Source: Ruminococcaceae bacterium UBA737
GTDB taxonomy: Bacteria; Bacillota; Clostridia; Oscillospirales; Acutalibacteraceae
Length of the DNA: 7,616 nt
Direction of reading: 5' to 3'
NCBI GenBank assembly: GCA_002297415.1
Contig: DBKZ01000093.1
Span: 1 to 7,616, forward strand
Positions 5,975 to 7,616 of the stretch are shown one piece after another (the stretch's first letter is position 1; each line of letters starts with the position of its first letter). The translations under genes were made by a program, and so were the position numbers. The notes below the pieces were generated by a model. That model ran no database searches. It worked only from the letters and a program-made list of their open reading frames with translations, and was not told the DNA's origin.

Positions 5975-7480
5975 ATGAAAAAAACTTTTAAAATTATAGC
6001 CTCATGGCTTTTGGCAGTAACCGTTGCCGTATCAGCCTTCTGTTTTTCGGCTTCCGCTGCAACGGCTTCGGTTTCGCTCGGAATAAATAACGGCGGAAAA
6101 TTCCGCGTCGGCAATACGGTTACGGTCACAGTTAAATATACCGCGTCCGACGCAATCGGCGCCGCAGAGGCAAATATAAGCTTTTCTACAGGAGTGCTTA
6201 AATATTCCTCTTCTACCGGCGGAGACGCAACTGTGGGAAACGGCGCAGTCAAAATAATAGATACAGGCTTTAACGGAACCTCAAAAACCGCTACTTATAC
6301 GGTTAAGTTTATGGCAATTGCAAACGGAGACGGCTCTGTCAGCGCTTCCGTAACAGGCGTTAATATCGCGGGAACGAGAATGTCGGCTTCTTCGTCAGTT
6401 TCCGTTAATGTTTCAAGATCTGAAAACGCAACCCTTTCTTCGCTATCGGTTAGCGGAGCAACCCTTTCTCCCGCATTCAATCCGAATACTACTTCTTATA
6501 CGGCGTTTGTAAAAAATCCCGTTGATTCGGTTTCTGTAAAGGCAGGCGTTGCCGACGCCGGCGCTACAGTCGCAGGAGCAGGAACAGTAAAACTTAAGGT
6601 CGGAGAAAATTCCGTAACCGTTACCGTCACCGCGGCTAACGGTACGGCTAAAAAATCCTATACAATCAAAATTAAAAGAATGACCGAGGAAGAAACCAAG
6701 GCTTATGAGCAACAACTTCGCGACAGCGATCCGCTTCTCGTTGAAATTGACGGCAAGGATTACCACTTGGTTGCAGACGCCGCCGCTTATACGGCTTTCG
6801 GCGGATTTACAGTCGGCGAATTCGCAAGAAAGGATACAAAAATCCCCTGCCTTTCCGATGAAGCAGGTAAATATACCTTATGCTATCTTACGGCCGATGA
6901 GGATGAGCAGAAAACAAATGTCCTTTATATCAAGAATGAGGAAAATTATACGGTTGCCCCGTATATAGTCTCAAATAATAAGCTTTATATTATCGAGGAA
7001 TCGCCTAAGGCAGTTCCCGAGGGATTTAAAAAGACCGAGGTCGAAATAAACGGAGTTAAAGCAAAAGCCATGCAGTTCACCTCTGATAAAATGGTCGATT
7101 TCTTTATTCTTTATTGCTATAACGGCGGAAGCGATTCATACTTCAGATATGATTTTGAGGAAAAGACTTTGCAGAGAGCCCCCGATTTTGAAATGGGAGC
7201 GGTCAAGGAAGCAAGCACACAAAAGAGCGGACTTTTTGATAAGTTCTTAAAGCTCTCTTCCTCTGCAAAACTGATAGTTGTATTCCTTCTGCTTGCCGCG
7301 GTCTGCATCGTAGTCCTTATCATACTTCTTATTGTAAGACTTGTTTCAAGGAAGAGAAGAAACAGCTTTGATTTTGAGGACGATTCGGAGGGTCTGTTTG
7401 TAAACGAAGAAATAACCGACGGACTTAATTTCGTCGGCGATGATACCTCACCCGACCAAAACGATTTTCCCGAACAGTAA
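5975..7480 (+). CDS. Membrane-anchored cohesin-like / cadherin-like-sandwich surface protein
   Basis: A predicted cell-surface receptor or scaffold of 501 residues. The ATG at 5975 follows AAGGAG (5961-5966) by eight bases. Residues 1-28 are a signal peptide (cleavage after SASA). A cohesin-like beta-sandwich spans about 30-147 (FRVGNTVTVTVKYTASDAIG, AEANISFSTGVLKY, ATYTVKFMAIANGDG). A cadherin-like beta-sandwich domain spans 151-235 (LSSLSVSGATLSPAFNPNTT, GENSVTVTVTAANG, KKSYTIKIKR). The part at 236-425 matches no named domain I know; within it 256-331 and 332-406 look like two copies of one unit. A hydrophobic helix at 433-454 is followed by RKRR (459-462) and an acidic 39-residue tail, so the tail should be cytoplasmic. 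It is co-transcribed with the dockerin enzyme upstream and may bind that dockerin. The cohesin call is moderate: the domain is short and divergent, and another Ig-like fold is possible. The anchor is clear. Confidence 0.85.
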   Translation: MKKTFKIIASWLLAVTVAVSAFCFSASAATASVSLGINNGGKFRVGNTVTVTVKYTASDAIGAAEANISFSTGVLKYSSSTGGDATVGNGAVKIIDTGFNGTSKTATYTVKFMAIANGDGSVSASVTGVNIAGTRMSASSSVSVNVSRSENATLSSLSVSGATLSPAFNPNTTSYTAFVKNPVDSVSVKAGVADAGATVAGAGTVKLKVGENSVTVTVTAANGTAKKSYTIKIKRMTEEETKAYEQQLRDSDPLLVEIDGKDYHLVADAAAYTAFGGFTVGEFARKDTKIPCLSDEAGKYTLCYLTADEDEQKTNVLYIKNEENYTVAPYIVSNNKLYIIEESPKAVPEGFKKTEVEINGVKAKAMQFTSDKMVDFFILYCYNGGSDSYFRYDFEEKTLQRAPDFEMGAVKEASTQKSGLFDKFLKLSSSAKLIVVFLLLAAVCIVVLIILLIVRLVSRKRRNSFDFEDDSEGLFVNEEITDGLNFVGDDTSPDQNDFPEQ

Positions 7481-7496
7481 ATAGTTTAAAAACCTG

Positions 7497-7531
7497 CGCC
7501 CCTATGCCAAAAGCATAGGGGCGTGTTTTTT
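7497..7531 (+). terminator. Intrinsic terminator after the cohesin-like gene
   Basis: CGCCCCTATGC (7497-7507) pairs perfectly with GCATAGGGGCG (7513-7523) around a CAAAA loop. The sequence TG and then six T residues follow (7526-7531). It starts 17 bases after the stop codon and closes the two-gene operon. Confidence 0.92.
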
Positions 7532-7565
7532 AGATGATAGATATTAGATTTTAGACATTAGACGA
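7531..7565. repeat. Five tandem degenerate 7-bp repeats (TAGAYNN)
   Basis: The bases read TAGATGA, TAGATAT, TAGATTT, TAGACAT, TAGACGA without gaps. The first four positions are constant and the fifth is T or C. The array starts on the last T of the terminator. No coding role is seen. Confidence 0.75.
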
Positions 7566-7616
7566 ATGTGTGCCTACGGCACAAAAATCAAAAAGGGTTC
7601 TTCTTCAAATTATGTG
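7566..7616. other. Intergenic tail with a short hairpin
   Basis: TGTGCC (7569-7574) and GGCACA (7578-7583) form a 6-bp hairpin with a TAC loop. The rest is AT-rich, without a visible gene or promoter. It is cut by the window edge, so a longer repeat element that includes the preceding heptads cannot be excluded. Confidence 0.4.

Noticed and set aside
5926..6252. Minus-strand open frame across the start of the cohesin-like gene
   Set aside because: It overlaps the ribosome binding site, signal peptide and cohesin codons of a well-supported plus-strand gene and shows no domain.

Overview
The window looks like a chromosomal segment from a low-to-moderate GC Gram-positive bacterium of the class Clostridia, probably an Oscillospiraceae/Ruminococcaceae-type gut organism. 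The support is a T-box leader before an aminoacyl-tRNA synthetase gene, strong Shine-Dalgarno sites, Gram-positive signal peptides, type I dockerin and cohesin-like modules, and U-tract terminators. This assignment is inferred from gene content, not from a database comparison.

Layout: (1) Positions 1-644 hold the broken or truncated 5' end and the otherwise good body of an SGNH/GDSL-type hydrolase. The N-terminal nucleophile block is not readable because in-frame stops lie at 36-38 and 48-50. (2) A consensus sigma-A promoter (633-661) overlaps the end of that gene and starts an asparagine T-box leader (about 668-949; specifier AAC, bulge UGGC). The leader controls a two-gene operon of asnS (asparaginyl-tRNA synthetase) and asnA (ammonia-dependent asparagine synthetase), closed by a 12-bp hairpin terminator. 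(3) On the minus strand, facing that operon, is a two-domain DUF11-type protein with no signal peptide. (4) A divergent intergenic region with an inverted repeat and a consensus promoter (4382-4410) leads into two plus-strand genes 18 bases apart. The first is a secreted SH3b-glucosaminidase-dockerin protein. The second is a cohesin-like, cadherin-like-sandwich protein anchored by one C-terminal transmembrane helix. They end at a strong terminator, followed by five tandem 7-bp TAGA-type repeats at the end of the window.

How the genes work together: asnS and asnA respond to uncharged tRNA-Asn, so the cell makes asparagine and charges its tRNA from one transcript. The last two genes look like a self-contained docking pair. 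A cell-wall hydrolase carries a dockerin, and the next gene encodes a membrane-held protein with a cohesin-like domain that could hold the enzyme at the cell surface. This two-gene tethering module, together with the leaderless DUF11 protein divergent from it, is the least ordinary part of the window.
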